From Tepidimicrobium xylanilyticum (lineage in GTDB: Bacteria > Bacillota > Clostridia > Tissierellales > Tepidimicrobiaceae), in the NCBI RefSeq assembly GCF_900106765.1, contig NZ_FNNG01000009.1, forward strand, positions 1 through 64,000: a stretch of DNA of 64,000 bases. Reading direction: 5' to 3'. Numbering within the stretch: the first letter of the stretch is position 1; every line of letters starts with the position of its first letter. Position numbers and translations under genes: made by a program. This document shows, one piece after another, positions 56,820-64,000 of this stretch. The notes under the pieces are model-generated. The model saw nothing but the letters and a program-made list of their open reading frames with translations, had not been told where the DNA came from and did not search any database.

Positions 56820-58205
56820 TTAATCTTTAATTAATGCTTTTTCACGCCATTTACCTTTTCTAAAGAATAAAGTAGTTATTATAGCCCCCATAGTCCAGGC
56901 TACAAGTAGGGAGATAAAAACTGATTCAGGCCTTCCAGTGGGATAGGCTTTGCATCTTGTAAAATATGCAATACCATAAGCTATTGGTACGCGAAGAAAG
57001 ACTGTAGTAATAAGCGATATCCACATGGGTGTTATGGTATCCCCTGCACCGCGCATGACTCCAGATAGACTTTGGGTTACTGCCATTGCCACATAGCCTA
57101 CTGCAAGGATTCTCATCATACGAGTGCTAAAATCGATTAATTCCTTAGTATCAGTAAAAATGCTGACTAAATATTTACCAAAAATTAAAATCAGTATGGT
57201 TATTACAGTTGAAATTCCAACAGCAATCATGGTACCTTGTTTAGTTCCTTTTTCAACTCGATCCATTTTTCTAGCACCTATATTCTGGCCAGCATATGTT
57301 GTCATTGCACTTCCAAAGGAGAAATTTGGCATCATGGCAAAACCGTCAACACGCATGATTATTACATTACTGGCTATAACCAATTCACCAAAGCTATTGG
57401 TCAAAGATTGTACTATGATCATAGCAACAGAGAATATTCCTTGAGTTATTCCAGATGGTAATCCCAGTTTTATCAATCTATAAGTATAATCTTTATCAAG
57501 TTTTAACATTTTTAAGTTTAAGTCGAAATTCTCCTTCATCTTTAGAAGCTTCAACATACAAAGTATTGCTGATATTGCTTGTGCTAAAACGGTAGCAAGA
57601 GCAACCCCAGGAACACCCATATTAAACTTGGCAACGAATAGGATGTCAAGAGCCACATTTAAAGCAGTGGATATAAGTAAGAATATAAGTGCCGATAGGG
57701 AGTCGCCAAGTCCACGTAAAATACCTGATAAAATATTATAGTATGAAAATCCTGCTATGCCGACGAAATAGATGATTAGATATTGAGCACTCCAATCGAT
57801 AATACTTTCTGGTGTGTTTAAAAGTTTAAGAAAAGGACGTGTTACAATAGGACCTATAATTATAATTATTGCTGAAACTATGGCTGTTAATGAGATACAT
57901 ATTCCAATAGTATGGGAAAGTTTTTCTCTATCTTTAGCACCAAAATATTGAGATACCATTATACCAGCACCTACAGAAACACCGACAAAGAGTACCAATA
58001 AAAGGTTTAATATGGGAGATGCACTACCAACAGAAGCCAGAGCATTATCACCCACATATAAACCTATAATTATGGAATCGGCGGTATTATATAGTTGTTG
58101 GGCGATATTCCCAATTAACATGGGTATTGCAAACTCGATAATTCGCTTCCAAGGCGGACCTTCAGTCAAGTCTTTAGGTGCAAATAGTTCTTTGAATTTT
58201 GCCAT
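56820..58205 (-). CDS. MATE family efflux transporter
   Basis: 461 residues, twelve predicted membrane helices in two halves, with AIPMLIGNIAQQLYNTADSI at the start and the second-half ITQGIFSVAMIIVQSLTNSFG. Matches the NorM/MATE multidrug (or other solute)/Na+ or H+ antiporters. AAGGAGG 7 nt before the ATG. Substrate unknown. Confidence 0.9.
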   Translation of the reverse strand: MAKFKELFAPKDLTEGPPWKRIIEFAIPMLIGNIAQQLYNTADSIIIGLYVGDNALASVGSASPILNLLLVLFVGVSVGAGIMVSQYFGAKDREKLSHTIGICISLTAIVSAIIIIIGPIVTRPFLKLLNTPESIIDWSAQYLIIYFVGIAGFSYYNILSGILRGLGDSLSALIFLLISTALNVALDILFVAKFNMGVPGVALATVLAQAISAILCMLKLLKMKENFDLNLKMLKLDKDYTYRLIKLGLPSGITQGIFSVAMIIVQSLTNSFGELVIASNVIIMRVDGFAMMPNFSFGSAMTTYAGQNIGARKMDRVEKGTKQGTMIAVGISTVITILILIFGKYLVSIFTDTKELIDFSTRMMRILAVGYVAMAVTQSLSGVMRGAGDTITPMWISLITTVFLRVPIAYGIAYFTRCKAYPTGRPESVFISLLVAWTMGAIITTLFFRKGKWREKALIKD

Positions 58206-58346
58206 AGCCTAACCTCCTTGATATGTATTGTCAAATAGAATACCTTATTTTCGCTTAGACAAACAATAGTTTATATCAATTAATATCCTTTGTCAATTTA
58301 AATGTTTTATTAGCTAATTTGAAAAAAATATATGGAGGGAGATTAT

Positions 58347-58745
58347 ATGGAATTTCAAATTAGGACTAGTAAAGAACAGGAGTTTATAGATATTACTTCC
58401 ATTATAAACGAGGCCATAAGAAAGAAAGGCATAGAAAATGGAACAGCGGTAGTATTTGTCCCTCATACTACAGCAGGTATTACTATTAATGAAAATGCAG
58501 ATCCTACCGTTGTTGAAGATATGTTAATGATGTTAAATAGAGTATTTCCTGTAAAAGGAGATTACCGCCATTATGAAGGAAATTCCCATGCCCATATAAA
58601 AACATCTTTAATGGGCTCTTCCTGTAGCTTAATTATTAGAAATGGTAAATTAAAACTTGGCACATGGCAAGGGGTATATTTTTGTGAATTCGATGGGCCA
58701 AGGACTAGAAAAATATACATAGATATTCAAAGATCAGATCCCTAA
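58347..58745 (+). CDS. YjbQ/UPF0047 family protein
   Basis: 132 residues with the family sequences VFVPHTTAGITINENADP, HYEGNSHAHIKTSLMGSS and the C-terminal LGTWQGVYFCEFDGPR, with the His cluster that binds metal. Members have thiamine-phosphate synthase-like side activity; true role unclear. ATG at 58347 with GGAGGGA 6 nt upstream; the ATG at 58332 overlaps that site. Confidence 0.92.
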   Translation: MEFQIRTSKEQEFIDITSIINEAIRKKGIENGTAVVFVPHTTAGITINENADPTVVEDMLMMLNRVFPVKGDYRHYEGNSHAHIKTSLMGSSCSLIIRNGKLKLGTWQGVYFCEFDGPRTRKIYIDIQRSDP

Positions 58746-58772
58746 ACTTTTTAGTTTGGGGATTTGTTTTTT
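58738..58772 (+). terminator. Terminator after the YjbQ gene
   Basis: ATCCCTAAACT (58738-58748) pairs with AGTTTGGGGAT (58753-58763) with one G-T pair, then TTGTTTTTT. Confidence 0.8.
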
Positions 58773-58834
58773 CAGTAACATTGGAGAAAGATTTACATAA
58801 TATATTATTGATTGGTTTGTTTTGGAGGGATTAC

Positions 58835-59665
58835 ATGGAGCCAAAAAAATTTTTAATCTTAGGAGGGGATAATAGAAGCATTGAATTAGCAAATCTACTC
58901 TATGAGGATGGGCATAATATTACAATATCCCATATTGAAGGTTTAAATTTTCGAGATTGTCATATAATAATCGGTCCCTTACCTTTTACTAAGGATAATA
59001 AGACTATTAATGCACCTTTCCATATTGAAAAAATACCTATAGAAATTGTCTTTGAAAGTATGAAAAAAGGTCAGGTTTTAATGGCAGGTGGCATAGCAGA
59101 TGAGCAAATGAAAAAGGCGATGAAATATGGAATCGAACTTGTAGACTATTTTGATAGGGAAGAACTGCAGATATTAAACGCCATCCCTACTGCTGAAGGG
59201 GCTATTAAACTAGCTATTGAACATTCAGTTATTACTCTTCACAATTCTAATGTATTGATATTAGGCTTTGGAAGAATTGGCAAGATACTGGCAAATATGT
59301 TGCACGGTATAGGAGCAAATGTTTATATAGCAGCAAGAAAAGTTAAGGATATTGCTTGGATTAAAAGTTTAAATTACAAAGCAATAGGATTTAATCAATT
59401 GAATGAGAATGTTGGAGATATGGATTTTGTATTTAATACAATTCCGTCTTTAATACTTACTAAGGAGAGATTGGAACATTTCCATAGAAAAACCTTAATT
59501 ATTGATTTAGCATCAAAACCTGGTGGTGTAGACTTTATGCAGGCAGAGGAACTGGGAATTAAGGTTATCCATGCTTTGGGATTGCCTGGGAAAGTAGCGC
59601 CATTAACTGCAGCTAATATCATAAAGGAGACTATTTACAATATTATTGAAGAAAGGGGCATTTAA
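58835..59665 (+). CDS. dpaA: Dipicolinate synthase subunit A
   Basis: 276 residues. A Rossmann-like NAD-binding segment, VLILGFGRIGKILANMLHGIGA (ends given), and the N-terminal FLILGGDNRSIELANLL. With DpaB it makes dipicolinic acid from dihydrodipicolinate for the spore core (spoVFA in Bacillus). ATG at 58835 with TGGAGGG 6 nt upstream; the extra 18 codons lack a ribosome site. It ends 1 nt before dpaB. Presumably under SigK control in the mother cell. Confidence 0.93.
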   Translation: MEPKKFLILGGDNRSIELANLLYEDGHNITISHIEGLNFRDCHIIIGPLPFTKDNKTINAPFHIEKIPIEIVFESMKKGQVLMAGGIADEQMKKAMKYGIELVDYFDREELQILNAIPTAEGAIKLAIEHSVITLHNSNVLILGFGRIGKILANMLHGIGANVYIAARKVKDIAWIKSLNYKAIGFNQLNENVGDMDFVFNTIPSLILTKERLEHFHRKTLIIDLASKPGGVDFMQAEELGIKVIHALGLPGKVAPLTAANIIKETIYNIIEERGI

Positions 59666-59666
59666 T

Positions 59667-60245
59667 ATGGACTTTAATAAAATAAAATTAGGCTGGGCCT
59701 TAACTGGTTCATTTTGTAATTTCGAGTACGTTTTTCCCCAGATAGAAAAGGTTAAAGAACTAGGAGCAGATATATATCCGATAATTTCCTATTCTACCGA
59801 TTCTTTTGATACGAGGTTTGGCAAAGCTCAAGAATGGAAGGATAAACTGAGTAAGATAACGGGCAGAGAAGTAATTTCCACCATAGTAGATGCGGAACCC
59901 GTCGGCCCTGAGTTAAAATTGGATATTATGATAGTAGCCCCGTGCACAGGAAATACCCTAGCTAAATTAGCTAATGCCATTACAGATACACCTGTAACCA
60001 TGGCTTGTAAAGCCCATTTAAGGAACCAGAAGCCCTTAGTTTTAGCTATTGCAACCAACGATGCCCTAGGAGCCAATGCAAAAAATTTAGGGCTTCTACT
60101 AAATACAAAAAACGTCTATTTTGTACCTTTTAGTCAAGATAATCCATTCGGTAAACCTAATTCATTAATAGCTAACTTCGAGAAGATTGAATCTACTATA
60201 AGAGAAGCTTTGCTTGGAAGGCAAATTCAGCCTATATTAGATTAA
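59667..60245 (+). CDS. dpaB: Dipicolinate synthase subunit B
   Basis: 192-residue flavoprotein-like subunit: GWALTGSFCNFEYVFPQIEK, then VAPCTGNTLAKLANAITDTP and ATNDALGANAKNLG, as in the flavodoxin-like SpoVFB family. Completes the synthase with DpaA. ATG at 59667, with AAAGGGG about 8 nt upstream. Confidence 0.93.
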   Translation: MDFNKIKLGWALTGSFCNFEYVFPQIEKVKELGADIYPIISYSTDSFDTRFGKAQEWKDKLSKITGREVISTIVDAEPVGPELKLDIMIVAPCTGNTLAKLANAITDTPVTMACKAHLRNQKPLVLAIATNDALGANAKNLGLLLNTKNVYFVPFSQDNPFGKPNSLIANFEKIESTIREALLGRQIQPILD

Positions 60246-60262
60246 AGGCCAAAAAATATAGG

Positions 60263-60308
60263 GGCTGTTTCATAACTGATAAATCAGCCATGAAACAGCC
60301 TTTTTTGT
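60263..60308 (+). terminator. Terminator after dpaB
   Basis: GGCTGTTTCAT and ATGAAACAGCC arms (11 bp) followed by TTTTTT. The second, similar hairpin at 60697-60740 closes the dapG gene on the other strand. Confidence 0.85.
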
Positions 60309-60309
60309 G

Positions 60310-60696
60310 TACATATAGATCTTATTATAAAAGATTTTATTAAAAATGTTTGGTTGATGAAATATGATAAATAAATTTATATGGTAATACCTTGATTTTT
60401 TATAATGATAAAAACCTTTCTGGTGGATAAAAAACAACGTATTGCTATTGCAACAGCACTTATTTATAAGGCTGTTTAAAAATAAAAAGCCTCTTAAAAG
60501 GAAAACAGGGCCAAAAGTATTAGCTTTTCGACCTGTTTTAATGTACTCGGCATGGACAACAGCTTGATGGTGAAAATCTATTACGGGATTAGTGGTTAGA
60601 ACCATGGTTTAAACAATATTTGTCATGAGAAGTCAGCAGAGGCTATAATAATATCAAATTCTAGATATCGTAGGAGTTGCTGATTAGGTTCAAAAA
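60310..60696 (+). pseudogene. Remnant region with an ABC-ATPase fragment
   Basis: About 390 nt with no intact gene. Near 60415-60470 the frame reads LSGG, then a stop or frameshift, then KQRIAIATALIYKAV, the signature segment of an ABC transporter ATPase. The rest contains short stretches (near 60540) that look coding but break quickly. Bounded by related hairpins on both sides. Confidence 0.4.
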
Positions 60697-60740
60697 AAGA
60701 GCTATTTCATAACTAATTTAATAGCTATGAAACAGCACAA
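60697..60740 (-). terminator. Terminator after dapG
   Basis: On the minus strand GCTGTTTCATA pairs with TATGAAATAGC, followed by TCTTTTTTT. Its sequence is closely related to the dpaB terminator, in inverted orientation. Confidence 0.8.
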
Positions 60741-60747
60741 GTTTTTG

Positions 60748-61731
60748 CTATTTTATTAAATGACTATACAAATTATTAGCAAAGTTATAAGCATTTTCAT
60801 TACTGACTACTAAAGCCACTTCACCATTATGATAAGTGATTTCCAATATATTGCCGTTATTTTCTGCGATAAATATATTTAAACGTTTAAAAAGGTTTTT
60901 ACTAAATTCATCATCGTATAAAATGGTAAATATGCTTTTATCATCTAAAGAGTTGACAGCAATCCCAATAATCTTTTCTCCTCCATCTTCATTGGAGATA
61001 AGGGTGCCAGGAACATTTAAGTAGGTTGAAGTAATTCGAACGGGAATATTAAATCTTTCTGCTAACTCTACCGCTTTAGGGTGAATTACCTTTACTCCTT
61101 TAGAAGAGAGAATGTACATATTTCTATAGGAAATATTATTAATATATTTAGTTTTAGGTACCATTATAGGATCTATGAAAGCTACACCGGGGACATTAGT
61201 GAAAATATCTACCCTTTTAGCATTTAGATATCCTCCTAAGGCTATAGCAGTAATATCGCTGCCTCCCCTACCTAAGGTGGTAATCTCATTGTTCTTAGTT
61301 ATACCTTGAAATCCTGCCACCACTACTACTTTTCCTCTATCCATATGTTTTTTTATAGTAGAAGTATTAATACTAATTATTTCTGCAGAATTAAATTTTT
61401 CATCTGTAACAATACCTGCTTGGAATCCCATTAAAGGTTCTGATGGGATATTATTGGATTCCAACAGATGGGCAATTATGCTTGTTGATATAGTTTCACC
61501 ACAGGACATTATAAGATCCTTTATTTTAGGTTTTATTTTAGGATTAATTTCTTCCAATTGTTGAATTAAAGTATCCGTAGCATAAGGGTCTCCTTGTCTA
61601 CCAATGGCTGAAACAACCACTACAGGTTTTAAGCCCTTTTTAATATAATTACTTATATGGTATAAGATATCTGGATTATGGTTTAAGTTTTTGAAGGAAG
61701 TTCCCCCAAATTTTAGTACAATAGTATCCAT
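60748..61731 (-). CDS. dapG: Aspartate kinase (short form)
   Basis: 327 residues. Kinase domain with VLKFGGTS at the N-terminus and LGRGGSDITAIALG, then a single recognisable C-terminal ACT-like region (VALVVSNEN). About 75 residues shorter than the usual 400-residue aspartate kinases, so the regulatory part is reduced. It follows asd (11-nt gap). First step of the aspartate pathway; dapG by analogy with the Bacillus dpa-asd-dapG-dapA cluster. Confidence 0.85.
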   Translation of the reverse strand: MDTIVLKFGGTSFKNLNHNPDILYHISNYIKKGLKPVVVVSAIGRQGDPYATDTLIQQLEEINPKIKPKIKDLIMSCGETISTSIIAHLLESNNIPSEPLMGFQAGIVTDEKFNSAEIISINTSTIKKHMDRGKVVVVAGFQGITKNNEITTLGRGGSDITAIALGGYLNAKRVDIFTNVPGVAFIDPIMVPKTKYINNISYRNMYILSSKGVKVIHPKAVELAERFNIPVRITSTYLNVPGTLISNEDGGEKIIGIAVNSLDDKSIFTILYDDEFSKNLFKRLNIFIAENNGNILEITYHNGEVALVVSNENAYNFANNLYSHLIK

Positions 61732-61742
61732 TTTATCACCTA

Positions 61743-62753
61743 CTATAATATGTTTCTTTCTATTAATGTTTCAGCAATTTGTACTGAATTTAGGGCTGCC
61801 CCTTTTCTGAGATTATCAGCTACAATCCACATATTAATTCCATTTTCTATGGAAAAATCTTTTCTAATTCTACCTACAAAGACTTCATCCTTCCCTTGTA
61901 TATGGATGGGCATGGGATATGAATTGGATTTAATATCATCTATAACTTTAACGCCCTTTGCTTTCTCAAGAATATTTATTACATCTTCCACTTTAATGGG
62001 TTTTTCAGTTTCAATATTTACTGATTCCGAATGGCCGATGAAGACTGGAATTCTGACTGTAGTAGCAGTTACCTTAATATTTTCATCTAATATTTTCTTG
62101 GTTTCATTAACCATCTTCATCTCCTCTTTTGTATAGCCATTTTCTAAGAAATGGTCTATATGAGGTAATACATTAAATAGAATTTGATGGGGATATACTG
62201 AGCTGGTCATAGGTACATTAAAGCAGTAATCTATCATTTGATTATTTAATTCTTCCATTCCTTGTTTTCCAGTACCTGATACTGACTGATAGGTAGATAC
62301 TACAATTCTTTTAATTTTATAAATGTCGTGTAATGGCTTCAATGGTACTAGCATTTGTATAGTTGAGCAATTGGGGTTCGATATAATTCCTCTATGGGAG
62401 TGTAGATCCTCAGGGTTTACTTCGGGAATTATCAGTGGTACATTATTGTCCATTCTCCAAGCACTGCTATTATCTATTACTATAGCACCTTCTTTAACTG
62501 CTATAGGTGCAAGATATTTACTAATACTACTATCAACGCAGAAAAAAGCAATATCGACGTCCATGAAAGCACCTTCTTTAGCTACCTCTGTTAGTATGGA
62601 CTCTCCATTAAATTCAACTTTTTTATTTTTATTTTTTGAAGTTCCTAGGAATTTAATATCACCAACTGGGAATCTCCGTTCCACCAGTATATCTATAACC
62701 TTCCTTCCTACTAATCCCAAGGGTCCGACAACAGCTATATTGTAGGTTTTCAA
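61743..62753 (-). CDS. asd: Aspartate-semialdehyde dehydrogenase
   Basis: 336 residues. N-terminal NAD(P)-binding VVGPLGLVGRKVIDIL, the catalytic Cys in IISNPNCSTIQM, and the later His-containing IPVFIGHSESVN. Reduces aspartyl phosphate to the semialdehyde used by DapA and homoserine dehydrogenase. First gene of asd-dapG, divergent from dapA, with a 152-nt shared promoter region. Confidence 0.94.
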   Translation of the reverse strand: MKTYNIAVVGPLGLVGRKVIDILVERRFPVGDIKFLGTSKNKNKKVEFNGESILTEVAKEGAFMDVDIAFFCVDSSISKYLAPIAVKEGAIVIDNSSAWRMDNNVPLIIPEVNPEDLHSHRGIISNPNCSTIQMLVPLKPLHDIYKIKRIVVSTYQSVSGTGKQGMEELNNQMIDYCFNVPMTSSVYPHQILFNVLPHIDHFLENGYTKEEMKMVNETKKILDENIKVTATTVRIPVFIGHSESVNIETEKPIKVEDVINILEKAKGVKVIDDIKSNSYPMPIHIQGKDEVFVGRIRKDFSIENGINMWIVADNLRKGAALNSVQIAETLIERNIL

Positions 62754-62905
62754 AATAATCCCCTCCTTGAAAATGTCATGTTTTAAAATCGGTTAATTAT
62801 ATACTATTCATATGTCCTTTAAAGGGTTAAATATTAAAAAAATAGAACATAAAATAAAGCATTAACATATTATATATTATTGAAAATAGTTAAGGGGGTT
62901 TTCGA

Positions 62906-63790
62906 ATGGTAAATTGGGGGAGACTTATTACAGCAATGGTTACGCCTTTTGATGAAGATTTGAACGTAAATTATGAAGAAGCTGTTCGCTTAGCAAAAAA
63001 GCTAGTTGAAGAAGGAAATACAGGATTAGTTATTACGGGAACTACAGGAGAGGCGCCTACTTTAAAATTAGAGGAGAAAGTTAAACTATATGAGGTTATC
63101 AAAGCAAATGTTAATGTTCCGATTATTGCTGGAATCGGAACCAATTCTACTGAGGATACCATTATAAACGGACAAAGAGCAATAGAAGCAGGGGTAGATG
63201 GGCTTTTAGTAGTAACACCTTATTATAATAAGCCTGATCAAAAATCATTATATGATCATTTTAAAAAGGTAGCAGAAAATTTAGATGCTCCTATTATGTT
63301 ATATAACGTTCCAGGAAGAACGGGCTGCAATTTATTGCCAGAAACGGTAGAGAAGTTAGCTGCCATTGAAAATATAGTTGCGCTAAAAGAAGCCGGTGGT
63401 AATATAAATCAGATATCTGAAATAATAAGGAGAAAGCCTAAGGACTTTTTAGTCTACTCTGGGGATGACTCAATGACCCTTCCAGCTATGGCAGTAGGTG
63501 CTTATGGAGTGGTTAGCGTCTGTTCTCATATTGTGAGTAAAGAAATGAGAGAAATGATTGATGCTTTTGTATATGGAGATACAAAAAAAGCCATGGAAAT
63601 ACACCTCAGACTATTTAAGCTATTTGAGACCCTATTTATAGTCTCAAATCCGATACCTGTTAAGGCAGCTTTAAACTTAGTAGATATCAAAGTAGGGGGA
63701 TTAAGGTTACCTTTAACTGAAGCAGATGAAAAGGTAAAAGGAATAATAAGAAGGGAATTAGAAAATCTAGGCAAGGAAATTGTACAATAA
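62906..63790 (+). CDS. dapA: 4-hydroxy-tetrahydrodipicolinate synthase
   Basis: 294-residue TIM-barrel aldolase-type enzyme. TGTTGEAPTL, the Tyr in MLYNVPGRTG and the Schiff-base Lys in IVALKEAGGN. It joins pyruvate and aspartate semialdehyde, the branch to lysine, diaminopimelate and dipicolinate. AGGGGG upstream of the ATG. Confidence 0.96.
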   Translation: MVNWGRLITAMVTPFDEDLNVNYEEAVRLAKKLVEEGNTGLVITGTTGEAPTLKLEEKVKLYEVIKANVNVPIIAGIGTNSTEDTIINGQRAIEAGVDGLLVVTPYYNKPDQKSLYDHFKKVAENLDAPIMLYNVPGRTGCNLLPETVEKLAAIENIVALKEAGGNINQISEIIRRKPKDFLVYSGDDSMTLPAMAVGAYGVVSVCSHIVSKEMREMIDAFVYGDTKKAMEIHLRLFKLFETLFIVSNPIPVKAALNLVDIKVGGLRLPLTEADEKVKGIIRRELENLGKEIVQ

Positions 63791-63836
63791 ATATAAAGTC
63801 GTTTTAAATCATACTGATAGATGAAAAGGTCTTGAA

Positions 63837-63880
63837 TTAACCGTTTGTTGGCATATTATATTGCTTAACAGACGGTTAAT
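63837..63880 (+). repeat. Inverted repeat after dapA
   Basis: TTAACCGTTTGTT and AACAGACGGTTAA arms (12 of 13 paired) around a 17-nt loop. No clear T-run follows, so it may be a weak terminator or an operator-like site before the metal transporter gene. Confidence 0.5.
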
Positions 63881-63946
63881 TAACTTAACATCGGGGTATA
63901 TATGAATTGTGATTTGTGAGAATATTATATGGAAAGGATGATTAAA

Positions 63947-64000
63947 TTGAATGGTAATATATTATTTGCCTTTGGATTAACCTTATTTGCAGGTTTATCT
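63947..64000 (+). CDS. Probable ZIP-family metal transporter (partial, N-terminus only)
   Basis: 18 codons up to the window edge, reading MNGNILFAFGLTLFAGLS, the first membrane helix typical of ZupT/ZIP proteins. A TTG at 63947 has GGAAAGG 9 nt upstream; an ATG at 63938 is too close to it. Too short for certainty. Confidence 0.45.
   Translation, partial: MNGNILFAFGLTLFAGLS

Noticed and set aside
62754-62905. A lysine riboswitch in front of asd or dapA
   Set aside because: The 152-nt divergent gap is too short and lacks the conserved lysine-aptamer blocks; only promoter-like A/T sequence is seen.

Overview
The window is a low-GC, Gram-positive chromosome segment carrying the replication origin. 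Gene content and order (dnaA-dnaN-yaaA-recF-remB-gyrB-gyrA followed by rsbV-rsbW-sigB and an rRNA operon; dipicolinate synthase; YyaC; SigB; no outer-membrane genes) point to an anaerobic endospore former of the class Clostridia/Tissierellia, with a sigB locus placed as I recall it in Clostridioides difficile. This is inference from gene order and protein sequence; no database was searched.

Layout. 1-10.8 kb (minus strand): 5' end of a 16S rRNA gene with its promoter, the sigB operon, gyrA, gyrB, remB, recF, yaaA, dnaN and dnaA. The origin is bipartite: about eleven DnaA boxes at 10.9-11.3 kb between dnaA and rpmH, and a DnaA-box/GC/DnaA-trio unwinding module between dnaA and dnaN at 9.3-9.45 kb. 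11.3-20.3 kb (plus strand): rpmH-rnpA-yidD-yidC-jag, mnmE-mnmG-rsmG, noc, soj and spo0J, with two parS sites, one built into a 48-bp perfect palindrome at the noc stop codon. 20.3-31.4 kb: metabolic and envelope genes (PhzF-like, FchA-like, cysteine desulfurase-like, DUF4446, lipid kinase, YyaC, a LysM/G5/M23 peptidase, a subtilase) and a P-type cation ATPase under an apparent yybP-ykoY manganese riboswitch. 31.8-42.1 kb: the walRK-yycHI-walJ-htrA locus with an extra secreted protein, then a CxxH/CxxC protein, rtcB, surE and rlmH.

42.06-47.1 kb is the most unusual part. The last codons of rlmH (core GGTGAACCGTATCATAAG) recur three more times downstream at 43484, 45009 and 47088. Each downstream copy is preceded by TTTTGC-N14-C and each copy is followed by a promoter-like segment. 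The repeats split 5 kb into three units of about 1.4, 1.5 and 2.1 kb. These hold three toxin-antitoxin pairs, small membrane proteins, a zinc-ribbon protein and a broken REP-associated transposase, and no recombinase. The rlmH 3' end is the integration site of staphylococcal SCC elements, so this looks like a tandem array of small SCC-like cassettes.

47.1-64 kb: assorted chromosomal genes (DUF2200, PNPOx-like, methyltransferase, thrC-thrB, GNAT, EamA transporter, an SLH protein with a poly-A frameshift at its start, DedA, DUF5714, MATE, YjbQ) and an aspartate-to-dipicolinate cluster (dpaA-dpaB, asd-dapG on the opposite strand, dapA). It ends in the first codons of a probable ZIP-family metal transporter. 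Two stretches (56.25-56.76 and 60.31-60.70 kb) hold only gene remnants.
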